Source of the DNA: CAG-877 sp963645945
GTDB lineage: Bacteria > Bacillota_I > Bacilli_A > RF39 > UBA660
NCBI GenBank assembly: GCA_963645945.1
Contig: CAVIUA010000024.1
Location: forward strand, 1-64,000
DNA: 64,000 nt
Direction of reading: 5' to 3'
The notes under the pieces are model-generated. The model was not told the origin of the DNA. It saw only the letters and a program-made list of their open reading frames with translations, and did no database searches. Both the position numbers and the translations under genes were made by a program. Within the stretch, counting starts at the first letter, position 1. Every line of letters begins with the position of its first letter. Below, in pieces: positions 54,429-63,228 of this stretch.

Positions 54429-55506
54429 CCAACCTAGGGCATCTTATTTTGTTGGTGGTGCTGAAATGATTTCTTTTGATCACGCCATTAATCTATATAA
54501 TTTAGGACATGACATTTATTTTTTTACAATTTTGCCATCAAGTGTAAATTTAAAACACTCCCCACAATTTGAAAAGTTTTATCAAAAGTATTTTGATAAA
54601 ATTCACATCATAGAAATTAGTCAGGACAAGAAAGTTGAATACATATATGAAATAGAGCCAGGTCAAGACAGATGCCGTTGGAATATAGAATCTATTTATT
54701 ATAACCAAAAATTATATGAATATATTTTTGAGCATCAAGAAAAATATGATGCTATTTTCTCTTATTATAATTTAGATGCCGTATTCATACCGAGAAAATA
54801 TATTTCTAAAAATGTGCTATATTTATGTGGGATTCCAAGGGAACAAAACGATTTTCAAGGAAGTTTTTTATCGGCATATGATACTGTTATTGCTATTTCT
54901 GAAGAAGTAAAAGAATCATGGAAAAGATATTGTAAAAATGAAGTTAAAGTCATATCTACTGGTGTTGATTGTAATAGATTTTCTCCGCAAAACAAGTATT
55001 CAAGTCCAAAGACGATAAACCTTTTATATGTTGGACGTCTTATTGAACGTAAAAATATTGATAAAATAATACAATCCTATGAGAAATTGCAAAGCATCTA
55101 CAATGTAAAACTCATAATCGTTGGTGATGGTCCGGACAGAAAACGTCTAAAAACCATGTCTAATAAATGTGTATTTACAGGAAACGTTCAAAATACAGAA
55201 CATTACTATCAACAAGCAGATATATTTATATCGCCATCAGGTTATGGTGAAGGCCTTCAAGGAACAATATTAGAAGCAATGAGTTGTGGGCTAACCATAG
55301 TAGCAACCAATACTCAAATCAATAGTGAATTATTAGCTGACGGTAGAGGCTTCGTAGTAGAATCAAACGTTGACTCAATTGTTGAAGGTATAAAAAGGGC
55401 AATAGATAGTGATAGAACCAAAATTTCACAAAAAAATAGAGAATATGTTATTAAACATTATAATTGGAAGAATAAAGTTAATGAAATCTTGGAGGAATTA
55501 AAATGA
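54412..55506 (+). CDS. GT4-type glycosyltransferase, island gene 4
   Basis: The 364-residue GT-B protein has the N-terminal GGAEMISFDHAINLYNLGH, central 'GVDCNRFSPQ' and 'LLYVGRLIERKNID', 'VGDGPDRKRLK', and the nucleotide-sugar motif 'SPSGYGEGLQGTILEAMSCG' (E-x7-E). These fit family GT4, retaining transferases. AAAGGAG precedes ATG 54412. The stop TGA overlaps the next ATG (ATGA). The acceptor is unknown. Confidence 0.92.
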   Translation: MKIIINQPRASYFVGGAEMISFDHAINLYNLGHDIYFFTILPSSVNLKHSPQFEKFYQKYFDKIHIIEISQDKKVEYIYEIEPGQDRCRWNIESIYYNQKLYEYIFEHQEKYDAIFSYYNLDAVFIPRKYISKNVLYLCGIPREQNDFQGSFLSAYDTVIAISEEVKESWKRYCKNEVKVISTGVDCNRFSPQNKYSSPKTINLLYVGRLIERKNIDKIIQSYEKLQSIYNVKLIIVGDGPDRKRLKTMSNKCVFTGNVQNTEHYYQQADIFISPSGYGEGLQGTILEAMSCGLTIVATNTQINSELLADGRGFVVESNVDSIVEGIKRAIDSDRTKISQKNREYVIKHYNWKNKVNEILEELK

Positions 55507-57086
55507 ATATAATTTTTATGAGGCATGGAGAAGCGACTGATAATGTAAAGGAACTGATTTCGGATAGAGAAATTTATTGGTCAACTCTAACAGAAAATGG
55601 AAAAGAGACAGTGATAGAATCGTTAAAATCATTACCAAAAGAAATTACCAAAATTTATGTTTCCCCTTTTCCTAGAACAATACAGACGGCTCATTTTGTT
55701 CACGAAAAGCATTCCAAAGCAGAGGTCATTATTGAAAAAAGATTACACGAAATAAATCACGGAAAGTATTCAGGAAAAAAGAATAATAATGAATTAGATC
55801 AAACAAGAATAAAACAAATAGCTGGAGATTATTTTGTTAGGTTTGGTGAATATGGAGAAAATAAGTTTGACATAGAGTTTAGATTATGTGAATTTTTGAA
55901 TGATGTTTATACAAATAATTTTATAGATAATACAGTAATGATAGTTTCTCATGGTTCAATCACTTCCTACATGAAAAGAATTTTAAATGTCAAGACTCCT
56001 CATATAAAAACTGGTAAGATTGAGGAATTTGTCAATGTTGACTTTACACCTCTTTTTAAACACATGAAAAAGCTAAATAAGATAAAGCGTGAAAAAGAAA
56101 AAGAGAGAATACAACAAATCAAAAAGTTAGATGTAAGTGAAGAGTTAAAAGAAAAATTAATAAAAATCTCAAAGAGAGAATTCAACAATATAGAGTACTC
56201 CGATGATTATTTTTTTAATTTTATTGATGGGTTAAATACCAAAAATCTTATCCAAATAAATAATATTGATTTTCCAGAAGGAATAATATTAGTTTGTTTT
56301 TATAATGATTTTTCAAATTTTGCGGAAAAGTGGATTAATCACTATATTAATATTGGAATAAAAAACTTTGTTTTGATTGATAACAATTCTGCAGATGCTT
56401 CAACCTCGATTTTAAAAAAATATGAGAACAAAGTAAATATTTCCTTTTGGAAAATTTCAGATAATTACAACTGTTATAAAATGTGTGGGTGGAAGCAGCG
56501 GATTTTTGAGTTCTATGGTTCTGGGAAACACTACTTAACTGTGGATTCTGATGAACTATTTATATATGAAAATTACAAAAATATATCACTTGAAGAATAT
56601 CTAAAATTAAATAAAATACCATTCATAAAAAGTTTAATGCTTGATGTCTACTCTTCAAAGAACATATTTGAGGGAAACATAGATGATTTCAAATATGTTG
56701 ATAAAGGAACCTACAAAATGACAAGTAATGTTCCATACGGACAACGCTTTTTTGGAGGGCCGAGATCTAGGGTTTTTGGAATAAATCCAAGTTTACAAAA
56801 AATACCACTTATTTTCTATAGTGGCAAAGAAATATTTGTAAATGACCATTATTATTATCCGTGGGATATAAATAAAAAAGCAAAGTTCTGTTCTTATCTA
56901 TTACATTATAAGTTTTTACCAAGTGATGCAGAAAAGTATGAAACGTTTGTAAAGGATGGAAGACATTGGAATGGTTCCCGTGAATATAAAGTCTATAATA
57001 GAGTTTTTAAAAAAAATAATAATAAACTTTCATTTTATGATGAGAAGTATTCAATTCCCATAGAAAATATAAGCTTTAAATTTTAA
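55503..57086 (+). CDS. Histidine phosphatase fused to a GT-A glycosyltransferase, island gene 5
   Basis: The 527-residue protein begins with a histidine phosphatase (about 1-180): 'IIFMRHGEATDNVKE', 'YVSPFPRTIQTAHF', 'EINHGKYSG' and 'MIVSHGSITSYMKR'. After a basic coiled linker comes a GT-A domain (about 255-470) of the PF13704/GT92-like type: 'LVCFYNDFSNFAEKWINHY', 'FVLIDNNSADAS', the DxD site 'YLTVDSDELF', and 'NDHYYYPWD'. A fusion of a phosphatase and a transferase suggests that a phosphorylated sugar or lipid is handled in one enzyme. I know no named family with this order. ATGA overlap with gene 4. Confidence 0.82.
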   Translation: MNIIFMRHGEATDNVKELISDREIYWSTLTENGKETVIESLKSLPKEITKIYVSPFPRTIQTAHFVHEKHSKAEVIIEKRLHEINHGKYSGKKNNNELDQTRIKQIAGDYFVRFGEYGENKFDIEFRLCEFLNDVYTNNFIDNTVMIVSHGSITSYMKRILNVKTPHIKTGKIEEFVNVDFTPLFKHMKKLNKIKREKEKERIQQIKKLDVSEELKEKLIKISKREFNNIEYSDDYFFNFIDGLNTKNLIQINNIDFPEGIILVCFYNDFSNFAEKWINHYINIGIKNFVLIDNNSADASTSILKKYENKVNISFWKISDNYNCYKMCGWKQRIFEFYGSGKHYLTVDSDELFIYENYKNISLEEYLKLNKIPFIKSLMLDVYSSKNIFEGNIDDFKYVDKGTYKMTSNVPYGQRFFGGPRSRVFGINPSLQKIPLIFYSGKEIFVNDHYYYPWDINKKAKFCSYLLHYKFLPSDAEKYETFVKDGRHWNGSREYKVYNRVFKKNNNKLSFYDEKYSIPIENISFKF

Positions 57087-57100
57087 TAGAGGACAAGAAT

Positions 57101-58594
57101 ATGAAATATCTAATATTAAATAATAAGAAAAAAACAACAAAAATTATTAATTATTTAATTGAAAAGGAGTCTCTTCCTAAAATACATAGGAGATTAAATA
57201 TATATACAGAAGATGATACTTTTCAAGTGGAAATTTTAGACAATAAAGTTAGCTATAGAAAAAGTAATAGGCAAAAAACAATTTATATAAAAAACAAAAA
57301 TATAAAATATTTTTTCAAGGTTTTAAACAATGAGAAAAAATATTTTATAAATGATATATTAATATTGAAATTTAAAAACTGTTCTATATTGTTTGACACT
57401 TATCATGGAACAATAATATCAATGGAAAATGAAGAATTATGCTTGGAGTTGGAAAATAAATTTGAACTTATTCATTACTCAAATATTAATGATCACAAAT
57501 TCCATACCATTCCAAAGCCAGAATACATATTTGATGAAATTGGTAATTTAAATGCCAAAATAAAAAACTATGGAGTAAAAACAGGTTTAGATATTCGCTC
57601 TACAAGCGCTTCTTTAAAGATGCGCGTTTCCAACATTTCTAATAACTATTCATATTTAGAATATTATTACAAATATATAACATCCAATGATTTACTGTCT
57701 ACAAAGTCAGTAAGTAAAAAGAAATATAAAATATCTAATATGAGTATAATAATGCCTGTATACAATCAGGATGTAAGTTATTCATTATTATCTATACAAG
57801 GACAAAATCTAAGCAAGGATGAGAAGCAAAAGCTTCAGGTTATTGTTATAGATGATGGTTCAAAAAATAATGTTATAGAAGATATTAATAAAGTAAGAGA
57901 AAAATTGGATTTTGAATTACAAATAATTTCTTTTGAAAAAAACCAAGGCCTGTCTAATGCTAGAAACGTTGGGTATGCAATTTCCAAATATGAACATATA
58001 CTTTTCATGGACTCTGATATTATTTTAAGTAAGAATTATATTTATGACATGAGCATCAGACTGCAACTGATACCTAATGCAATATTTATTTGTATGAGAA
58101 AAAATATAGAAAAAAACTCTGATATTCTAAAGATAAAAAACTTAATAAAAGGCATTGATACTTGTACAGATTTTGATGATAGTAGAGTTGTTACCAAAGG
58201 CAAGGAATATCACATTGGTTGTGATAAATCGTATGTTAATGAAGAACTTTCAATTTTAGATGACACAGACTATTTCAAGGAGTTGGGCTTTGGCTCGCAA
58301 ATAGGCATTTATAATATTGCAACAGTTGTTACAGGACACAACATGGCATTAAATAAATCTTTGATAAGAACAAGTCAACCATTTAGCTCAAAGTTTAAAG
58401 GCTGGGGAATGGAAGATGCTTATTTTTCTTCTAAACTTATATCTGAGGGTTGCTATGTAATACCGGTTTTATCATCATGTGTATATCACACTAATCACCC
58501 TCCAAGAAGTGGAAGTGAGGAACAAAAAAACAAAGAAGCCCTGATTAATTATAATATCTACAACGATTTATTAAATCAACCGTGGGAGCAATGA
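57101..58594 (+). CDS. Two-domain GT2 glycosyltransferase, island gene 6
   Basis: The 497-residue protein has an N-terminal part (about 1-200) that I do not recognise, rich in Lys/Asn/Ile. A GT2 domain follows with MSIIMPVYNQD, VIVIDDGSKNN, 'NQGLSNARNVGYAIS' and the DxD 'LFMDSDIIL'. The C-terminal 'FKGWGMEDAYFSSKLISEGC' matches the galactosyltransferase-type C domain (PF02709-like, WGxED). It is an inverting transferase. GAGGACAAG precedes ATG 57101. It is the last gene of the operon; the right repeat with its terminator follows. Confidence 0.88.
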   Translation: MKYLILNNKKKTTKIINYLIEKESLPKIHRRLNIYTEDDTFQVEILDNKVSYRKSNRQKTIYIKNKNIKYFFKVLNNEKKYFINDILILKFKNCSILFDTYHGTIISMENEELCLELENKFELIHYSNINDHKFHTIPKPEYIFDEIGNLNAKIKNYGVKTGLDIRSTSASLKMRVSNISNNYSYLEYYYKYITSNDLLSTKSVSKKKYKISNMSIIMPVYNQDVSYSLLSIQGQNLSKDEKQKLQVIVIDDGSKNNVIEDINKVREKLDFELQIISFEKNQGLSNARNVGYAISKYEHILFMDSDIILSKNYIYDMSIRLQLIPNAIFICMRKNIEKNSDILKIKNLIKGIDTCTDFDDSRVVTKGKEYHIGCDKSYVNEELSILDDTDYFKELGFGSQIGIYNIATVVTGHNMALNKSLIRTSQPFSSKFKGWGMEDAYFSSKLISEGCYVIPVLSSCVYHTNHPPRSGSEEQKNKEALINYNIYNDLLNQPWEQ

Positions 58595-58614
58595 TTTTTT
58601 TAATGCTGTATAAG

Positions 58615-58699
58615 TAACTCGAATTTTTTCGAGTTTTTTTATGATTTTCAATTTTACTCAGTATCATATATATAGAGATTGAAAAAAATGTTGAAATAT
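58615..58699. repeat. 85-bp direct repeat, right copy
   Basis: Near-identical to 49715-49799; see that entry. Here the hairpin AACTCGAA/TTCGAGTT (58616-58635) with following Ts serves as terminator for gene 6. Confidence 0.95.
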
Positions 58700-58707
58700 G
58701 CTATAAT
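58679..58707 (+). promoter_or_regulatory. Promoter of the lipoprotein-mtaB-recD2 genes, spanning the repeat edge
   Basis: TTGAAA at 58679-58684, a 17-base spacer and TATAAT at 58702-58707 preceded by TGC. The -35 lies in the repeat and the -10 outside. Confidence 0.8.
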
Positions 58708-58733
58708 TTGGTAGCAAGAAAGGGCGGTTTCGG

Positions 58734-59411
58734 ATGAAAAAATATTTTGTGTTACTATTGTGTATATTAGTATTGTTAACAGGTTGTGAAGCTACTAAAA
58801 AGGAAAAGGCAAAGACAGTTAAAGAAAATAAACCAGAAGAAGTTAATTTAATTGAAGTAAATAACGATACTTCTGAAGAAGTAGCAGATGAGGATGTCGT
58901 AAATTATGTTTCTGATATTGAAAATGAAATAGAAAATATAAATTATACAGAGTCTAACAAAGAAACTATAAAAGAAAAATTAAAAGAAAACTTTATTATT
59001 TTAACAGACTTTATCTTTTATGATGGAACAATAAAAGGAAAAACTTTTAATGAATTAACTACATCAGCTAAAGAAGAAATATTAGAACTTTATGAAAAAA
59101 TAGATAATAAAATAGAAAGTGTTTATCCAAATTATAAAGAAGAAATAAAAGATACTTCAACAAAAGTTTATAGTAAAGCAAAGGAAATGGCTATATCTTT
59201 AAAAGATTATTTAAAGAAAAGTTATATTGATAGTGTAGGAGAAGATACTTATCAAAAAGAAATGGAAATAATAAAAGATACAAAAGATAAAGTAAAAGAA
59301 AAGGCAGAACCTGTAATAGATACTGCTAAAGAAAAAACAAAAGAAACTTATGAGAAGGCCAAGGATAAATTAAATACTTGGTATCAAGGAATAAAAGAAA
59401 GTAGTGAGTAA
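58734..59411 (+). CDS. Lipoprotein with helical repeats
   Basis: The 225-residue protein has a lipobox 'VLLTGC' at the end of a short hydrophobic signal, so it is anchored by diacylglycerol at Cys18. The rest is Lys/Glu-rich and largely helical. The tail has repeated 'AKEKTKETYEKAKDKL'-type units, as in YtxH/apolipoprotein-like proteins. I do not know a function. Its stop lies one base before the mtaB ATG. It was the neighbour of the 48611 gene before the island. Confidence 0.8.
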   Translation: MKKYFVLLLCILVLLTGCEATKKEKAKTVKENKPEEVNLIEVNNDTSEEVADEDVVNYVSDIENEIENINYTESNKETIKEKLKENFIILTDFIFYDGTIKGKTFNELTTSAKEEILELYEKIDNKIESVYPNYKEEIKDTSTKVYSKAKEMAISLKDYLKKSYIDSVGEDTYQKEMEIIKDTKDKVKEKAEPVIDTAKEKTKETYEKAKDKLNTWYQGIKESSE

Positions 59412-59412
59412 A

Positions 59413-60684
59413 ATGCGTAGTGTTGGAATATTAACTTTAGGATGTAAGGTAAATACTTATGAAAGTGAATATATAATGAACATTCTAAAAGAAAATAATT
59501 ATGAGATAAAAAGTTTTGATGATGTATGTGATGTTTACATAATCAATACCTGTACTGTAACAAATACAAGTGATATTAAGTCCAGAAAAATGATTAGAAA
59601 TGCCATTAGAAAAAATAAAGACGCTTGTGTCGTTGCCATGGGTTGTTTCATAGAAGCTAATAAAGATTACGATATTGAAGGCTTAGATATAATTATAGGT
59701 AATAAAGATAAATCAAAAATTGTTGAGTTATTAGACGAATACTTTACTAAAAAAGAAACTATCATAAAACTTTACAATGATCCTAAAAGTCAATTTGAAG
59801 ATATGTATATCACAAACTTTCCAGGTCGTACTAGAGCTTTTGTTAAGATCCAAGACGGTTGTGAAAACTTTTGTAGTTATTGCATAATTCCATTTGTGCG
59901 TGGAAAATGTCGTAGTAAAAACGAAGACAAAGTAATTTCTGAAATAAAAGCCTTAGTTAATAACGGCTATCAAGAAGTAGTTTTAACTGGTATTCATACC
60001 GGTAATTATGGAGTGGATTTAGATACTAACTTTGCTCATCTTTTAAAAGAACTTATCAAAATCGAAGGTCTAAAAAGACTACGTATTTCCTCAATTGAAG
60101 CAACAGAATTAACTGATGAAGTACTAGAGGTTATCAAAGAAAGTAACATAATAGTTGATCATTTACATATTCCATTGCAAGCCGGCTCTGATGAAATATT
60201 AAAAGCTATGAATCGTAAATATGATTTAGCTTACTTCTTTAAAAAAATTGAAGAGATAAGAAAGATTCGTCCTAATATTTCTATTACTACAGATGTAATT
60301 GTTGGTTTCCCAGGCGAAACTAAAGAACTATTTGAAAAAACTATTGAAACTTGTCGCAAATTAGAATTTGCTAAAATTCATGTCTTTCCGTATAGTGAAA
60401 GAAAAGGTACCAAAGCCATTGAATTACCTAATCATGTTGATCCGAGTGAAAAAAAGAGTCGCGCTAGAGAATTATTACTCGTTTCAAAAGAATTAGAAGT
60501 AGCTTATGCCGAAAAATTCATTGGCAAAACTGAAGAAGTCTTAATAGAAGAAAACAAAGATGATTATAGTCTTGGTCATACAAGTAATTATTTACACGTA
60601 AAAATACCTAGAACAATAAAACCAAATAATTTTGTATCAGTAACAATAAAAGAAATAGAATATCCATATTGTCTAGGAGAATAG
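59413..60684 (+). CDS. mtaB: tRNA (N6-threonylcarbamoyladenosine37-C2)-methylthiotransferase MtaB
   Basis: The 423-residue radical SAM enzyme has N-terminal cluster cysteines in TLGCKVNTYES, INTCTVTNTS and 'AMGCFIEA', and the radical SAM motif CENFCSYC. 'TDVIVGFPGET' and 'KIHVFPYSERKGT' are typical. LGCKVN and the short C-terminus point to MtaB (B. subtilis YqeV) rather than MiaB. It makes ms2t6A at A37. ATG 59413 fits the alignment; GTG 59404 would overlap the lipoprotein gene. Confidence 0.95.
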   Translation: MRSVGILTLGCKVNTYESEYIMNILKENNYEIKSFDDVCDVYIINTCTVTNTSDIKSRKMIRNAIRKNKDACVVAMGCFIEANKDYDIEGLDIIIGNKDKSKIVELLDEYFTKKETIIKLYNDPKSQFEDMYITNFPGRTRAFVKIQDGCENFCSYCIIPFVRGKCRSKNEDKVISEIKALVNNGYQEVVLTGIHTGNYGVDLDTNFAHLLKELIKIEGLKRLRISSIEATELTDEVLEVIKESNIIVDHLHIPLQAGSDEILKAMNRKYDLAYFFKKIEEIRKIRPNISITTDVIVGFPGETKELFEKTIETCRKLEFAKIHVFPYSERKGTKAIELPNHVDPSEKKSRARELLLVSKELEVAYAEKFIGKTEEVLIEENKDDYSLGHTSNYLHVKIPRTIKPNNFVSVTIKEIEYPYCLGE

Positions 60685-60696
60685 AAGGAGAAAGAT

Positions 60697-62886
60697 ATGT
60701 CATACATTAAGGGAAATTATCGTAAAAGTATTTATACATCAGCACAAGGTTATCACATTGGATTATTTAAAGTAACAGATACCGATGATAAAGCCATACA
60801 ACATTATATAAATAAGACAATTACTTTCACCGGTTATTTTCATGAACTTAATGAAACAGATACATATCTTTTTTATGGTAAATTAGTTTTTCATCAAAAG
60901 TATGGAGAACAGTTTCAAGTAGATAGTTATGAAAGATGTAAACCAGAAGAAAAAGACTCTATAATAGAGTTTTTGACATCCGGACTATTTAAAGGTATTG
61001 GCGAAAAAAAAGCCAAGTCAATTGTAGATGTCTTAGGCAAAGATACATTAAAAATAATTTTAGAAAATCCTGATAACTTAATTCTAATTCCTGGAATAAC
61101 AAAAAAAAATATTGAAATTCTTCATAATAAACTTTTGGAATATGAAGCAAGTTATGAAACAATTCTTTATCTTGGTGAACTAGGTTTTTCTACAAAAGAT
61201 GCCATGCTAGTATATAATTTTTATAAGAAAAAAACTAAAGACATAATAGAAGAAAATATTTATAAAATAATTCAGGATATTTATAATTTAACTTTTAAAA
61301 AAATAGATTACATCGCTATAAAATCAGGAGTTAAACAAGATGACAGTATTAGAATAGAAGCCAGTATTATCTACATTATGAATGAAGTAAGTAATGCTTA
61401 TGGACATAGTTATTATTATAAAGAAGAACTATCAGCACTATTACCTAGAGTATTAGGTATACAAGTGTCTGATGAAAAAATAGAAGAAGCTCTAAAAAAT
61501 CTCGAGAAGAATCTTTTAATAATTGTAAAAGAAGAAAAGTACTATTTAAAAGAAATGTATGAATCAGAATGCTTAATTGTTAGAAGATTTAAAATGTTAT
61601 CTCATGAAAAAAATATATCAGATAAAAATTTAGATGAAAAAATAAAAGATATAGAAAGTCTTTTAAATATTACTTATAATGAAGAACAATTAAAAGCCAT
61701 AAGGGAAAGCTATTTAAAAAAATTTTTAATAATAACTGGAGGACCGGGTACTGGAAAAACCACTATTATGAAAGCAATAACTGAATTGTATCGTCAAATG
61801 AATAAATTAACTTACTCTGAACTTCAAGAAAAAATGGCTCTTCTAGCACCAACCGGTAGGGCAGCTAAAAGAATGACAGAAACAACTCTTCTTAGAGCCT
61901 CAACTATTCATCGCTTTTTAAAATGGCAAAAAGAAACAAATAAATTTCAAGTAAATGAATATAATAAAAGTAAAGTGGAATTTGTAATAATTGATGAAGC
62001 TAGCATGATAGATACTTATCTAATGGCTAGTCTTTTAAAAGGAATTTCGGCAAATTGTAAAATAATATTAGTAGGAGATGATCACCAGTTACCATCTGTT
62101 GGTCCAGGCCAAGTATTACATGATTTAATTCATAGTGAAAAATTACCAGTTATCAAATTAACAGAATTATATCGCCAAGGAAAAGATTCTAATATTTTGA
62201 CACTTGCTTATGATATTAGAAAAGCTTATGTAGATGATAATGTTTTTAACATAGGTGATGACTTAACATTTATTGAAACTAAAAAAACGCTAGTCGTAAA
62301 TAATATTATAGAAATAGCTGATGCCTATAAAGATTTATCATACAAGGATTTTCAAATACTTTGTCCAATGTATAAAACACTGGTTGGAATAGATGAGATA
62401 AATAATCAAATGCAAAAATTTTTTAATCCAAAATCCAAAACAAAAAAAGAAATCACTTCAGCAGATGCAATATTTAGAGAAGGAGACAAAGTAATTCAAC
62501 TTACTAATATGCCTGATGAAAACGTCTATAATGGTGATATCGGCATTATTAAAGAAATAAAAACAAATCCTAAAAAAGAAATAATTATAGATTTTGACGG
62601 GAATATTGTTAAATACACGCCATCTAATTTTAATAATATTCGACTTGCTTACGCTATTTCAATTCATAAGGCTCAAGGTAGTGAATTTGAAGTAGTAATT
62701 ATTCCAATAGTTTCAAATTTTAATAAAATGTTATATCAAAAATTAATATATACTGGAGTAACTAGAAGTAAAAAAAGATTATATTTGCTTGGTGAAATGT
62801 CAGCATTAAAACAAGCAGTCAGTAATAATAATGCTGATATTCGTCGTACAACAATTAAAGATTTATTAGAAAACGGTATAAAATAA
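60697..62886 (+). CDS. recD2: RecD2 DNA helicase
   Basis: The 729-residue superfamily 1B helicase has an N-terminal OB/HhH part ('LTSGLFKGIGEKKAKSIVDV', 'LIPGITKKNIEIL'), Walker A GGPGTGKTTIM (about residue 348), APTGRAAKRM, 'IDEASMIDTYL', 'GDDHQLPSVGPGQVL' and the end 'AISIHKAQGSEFEVVIIPI' with 'YTGVTRSKKRLYLL'. It lacks RecB/C partners and acts 5'-3' in repair, as in Bacillus and Deinococcus. AAGGAG precedes the ATG. Confidence 0.97.
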   Translation: MSYIKGNYRKSIYTSAQGYHIGLFKVTDTDDKAIQHYINKTITFTGYFHELNETDTYLFYGKLVFHQKYGEQFQVDSYERCKPEEKDSIIEFLTSGLFKGIGEKKAKSIVDVLGKDTLKIILENPDNLILIPGITKKNIEILHNKLLEYEASYETILYLGELGFSTKDAMLVYNFYKKKTKDIIEENIYKIIQDIYNLTFKKIDYIAIKSGVKQDDSIRIEASIIYIMNEVSNAYGHSYYYKEELSALLPRVLGIQVSDEKIEEALKNLEKNLLIIVKEEKYYLKEMYESECLIVRRFKMLSHEKNISDKNLDEKIKDIESLLNITYNEEQLKAIRESYLKKFLIITGGPGTGKTTIMKAITELYRQMNKLTYSELQEKMALLAPTGRAAKRMTETTLLRASTIHRFLKWQKETNKFQVNEYNKSKVEFVIIDEASMIDTYLMASLLKGISANCKIILVGDDHQLPSVGPGQVLHDLIHSEKLPVIKLTELYRQGKDSNILTLAYDIRKAYVDDNVFNIGDDLTFIETKKTLVVNNIIEIADAYKDLSYKDFQILCPMYKTLVGIDEINNQMQKFFNPKSKTKKEITSADAIFREGDKVIQLTNMPDENVYNGDIGIIKEIKTNPKKEIIIDFDGNIVKYTPSNFNNIRLAYAISIHKAQGSEFEVVIIPIVSNFNKMLYQKLIYTGVTRSKKRLYLLGEMSALKQAVSNNNADIRRTTIKDLLENGIK

Positions 62887-62921
62887 TTTTATATTTTCCA
62901 TACTAAAATTGAGGTGAAAAA

Positions 62922-63077
62922 ATGGAAAATTGTTTAAAAAAATGTACTGTTGCGACCATACTACTTGGCACAATGACTGCAATTGCTTATATGTATTTAA
63001 AAAATAATCCAGATATCGTATGCGATATGAAACATCTGGCTAAAAAAACATATGACAAATTAGATGACTTAGATTAA
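62922..63077 (+). CDS. 51-residue single-helix membrane peptide
   Basis: ATG 62922 is preceded by GAGGTGAAAAA, a clear ribosome site. The product MENCLKKCTVATILLG.. has one hydrophobic helix (about 9-25), then 'KNNPDIVCDMKHLAKK' and an acidic end. Three cysteines lie at 4, 8 and 34. Its stop overlaps a strong hairpin, as is usual for genes here. No family is recognised. Too short for most gene finders. Confidence 0.7.
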   Translation: MENCLKKCTVATILLGTMTAIAYMYLKNNPDIVCDMKHLAKKTYDKLDDLD

Positions 63078-63100
63078 TTGACTGACTTAGTCAATTTTTC
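63076..63100 (+). terminator. Terminator after the 51-residue gene
   Basis: AATTGACT (63076-63083) and AGTCAATT (63089-63096), followed by TTTC. Confidence 0.8.
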
Positions 63101-63168
63101 TTTTTGAAAAAATAAAGATATACTGTCCTTGAGATAACTTTTCCCTTGTAAAATAAAGTAAAAGAGCG

Positions 63169-63197
63169 TTGAAAAAAACGGTTTATTTAGATATAAT
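63169..63197 (+). promoter_or_regulatory. Promoter of parE
   Basis: TTGAAA at 63169-63174, a 17-base spacer and TATAAT at 63192-63197. Confidence 0.75.
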
Positions 63198-63228
63198 AGT
63201 AAATAGTTGAAATTATAGGAGTGATAAA

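Larger units (their letters stand above)
49715..58699. mobile_element. Candidate genomic island bounded by 85-bp direct repeats
   Basis: A block of about 8.9 kb between two near-identical 85-bp repeats. In the right copy the repeat supplies the -35 (TTGAAA 58679) of the lipoprotein promoter whose -10 (58702) lies just outside. The left copy has the same -35 but no -10 at the right distance. The simplest reading is that the intergenic terminator-promoter was duplicated on insertion. No integrase, transposase or relaxase is present. It carries six genes: transglutaminase-like, HelD, two histidine phosphatase proteins and glycosyltransferases. Homologous integration of a circle is as likely as a mobile element. 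Confidence 0.55.

Noticed and set aside
49715..58699. Prophage or insertion sequence as the source of the block
   Set aside because: No integrase, transposase, relaxase or phage structural gene and no short terminal inverted repeats at the edges were seen.
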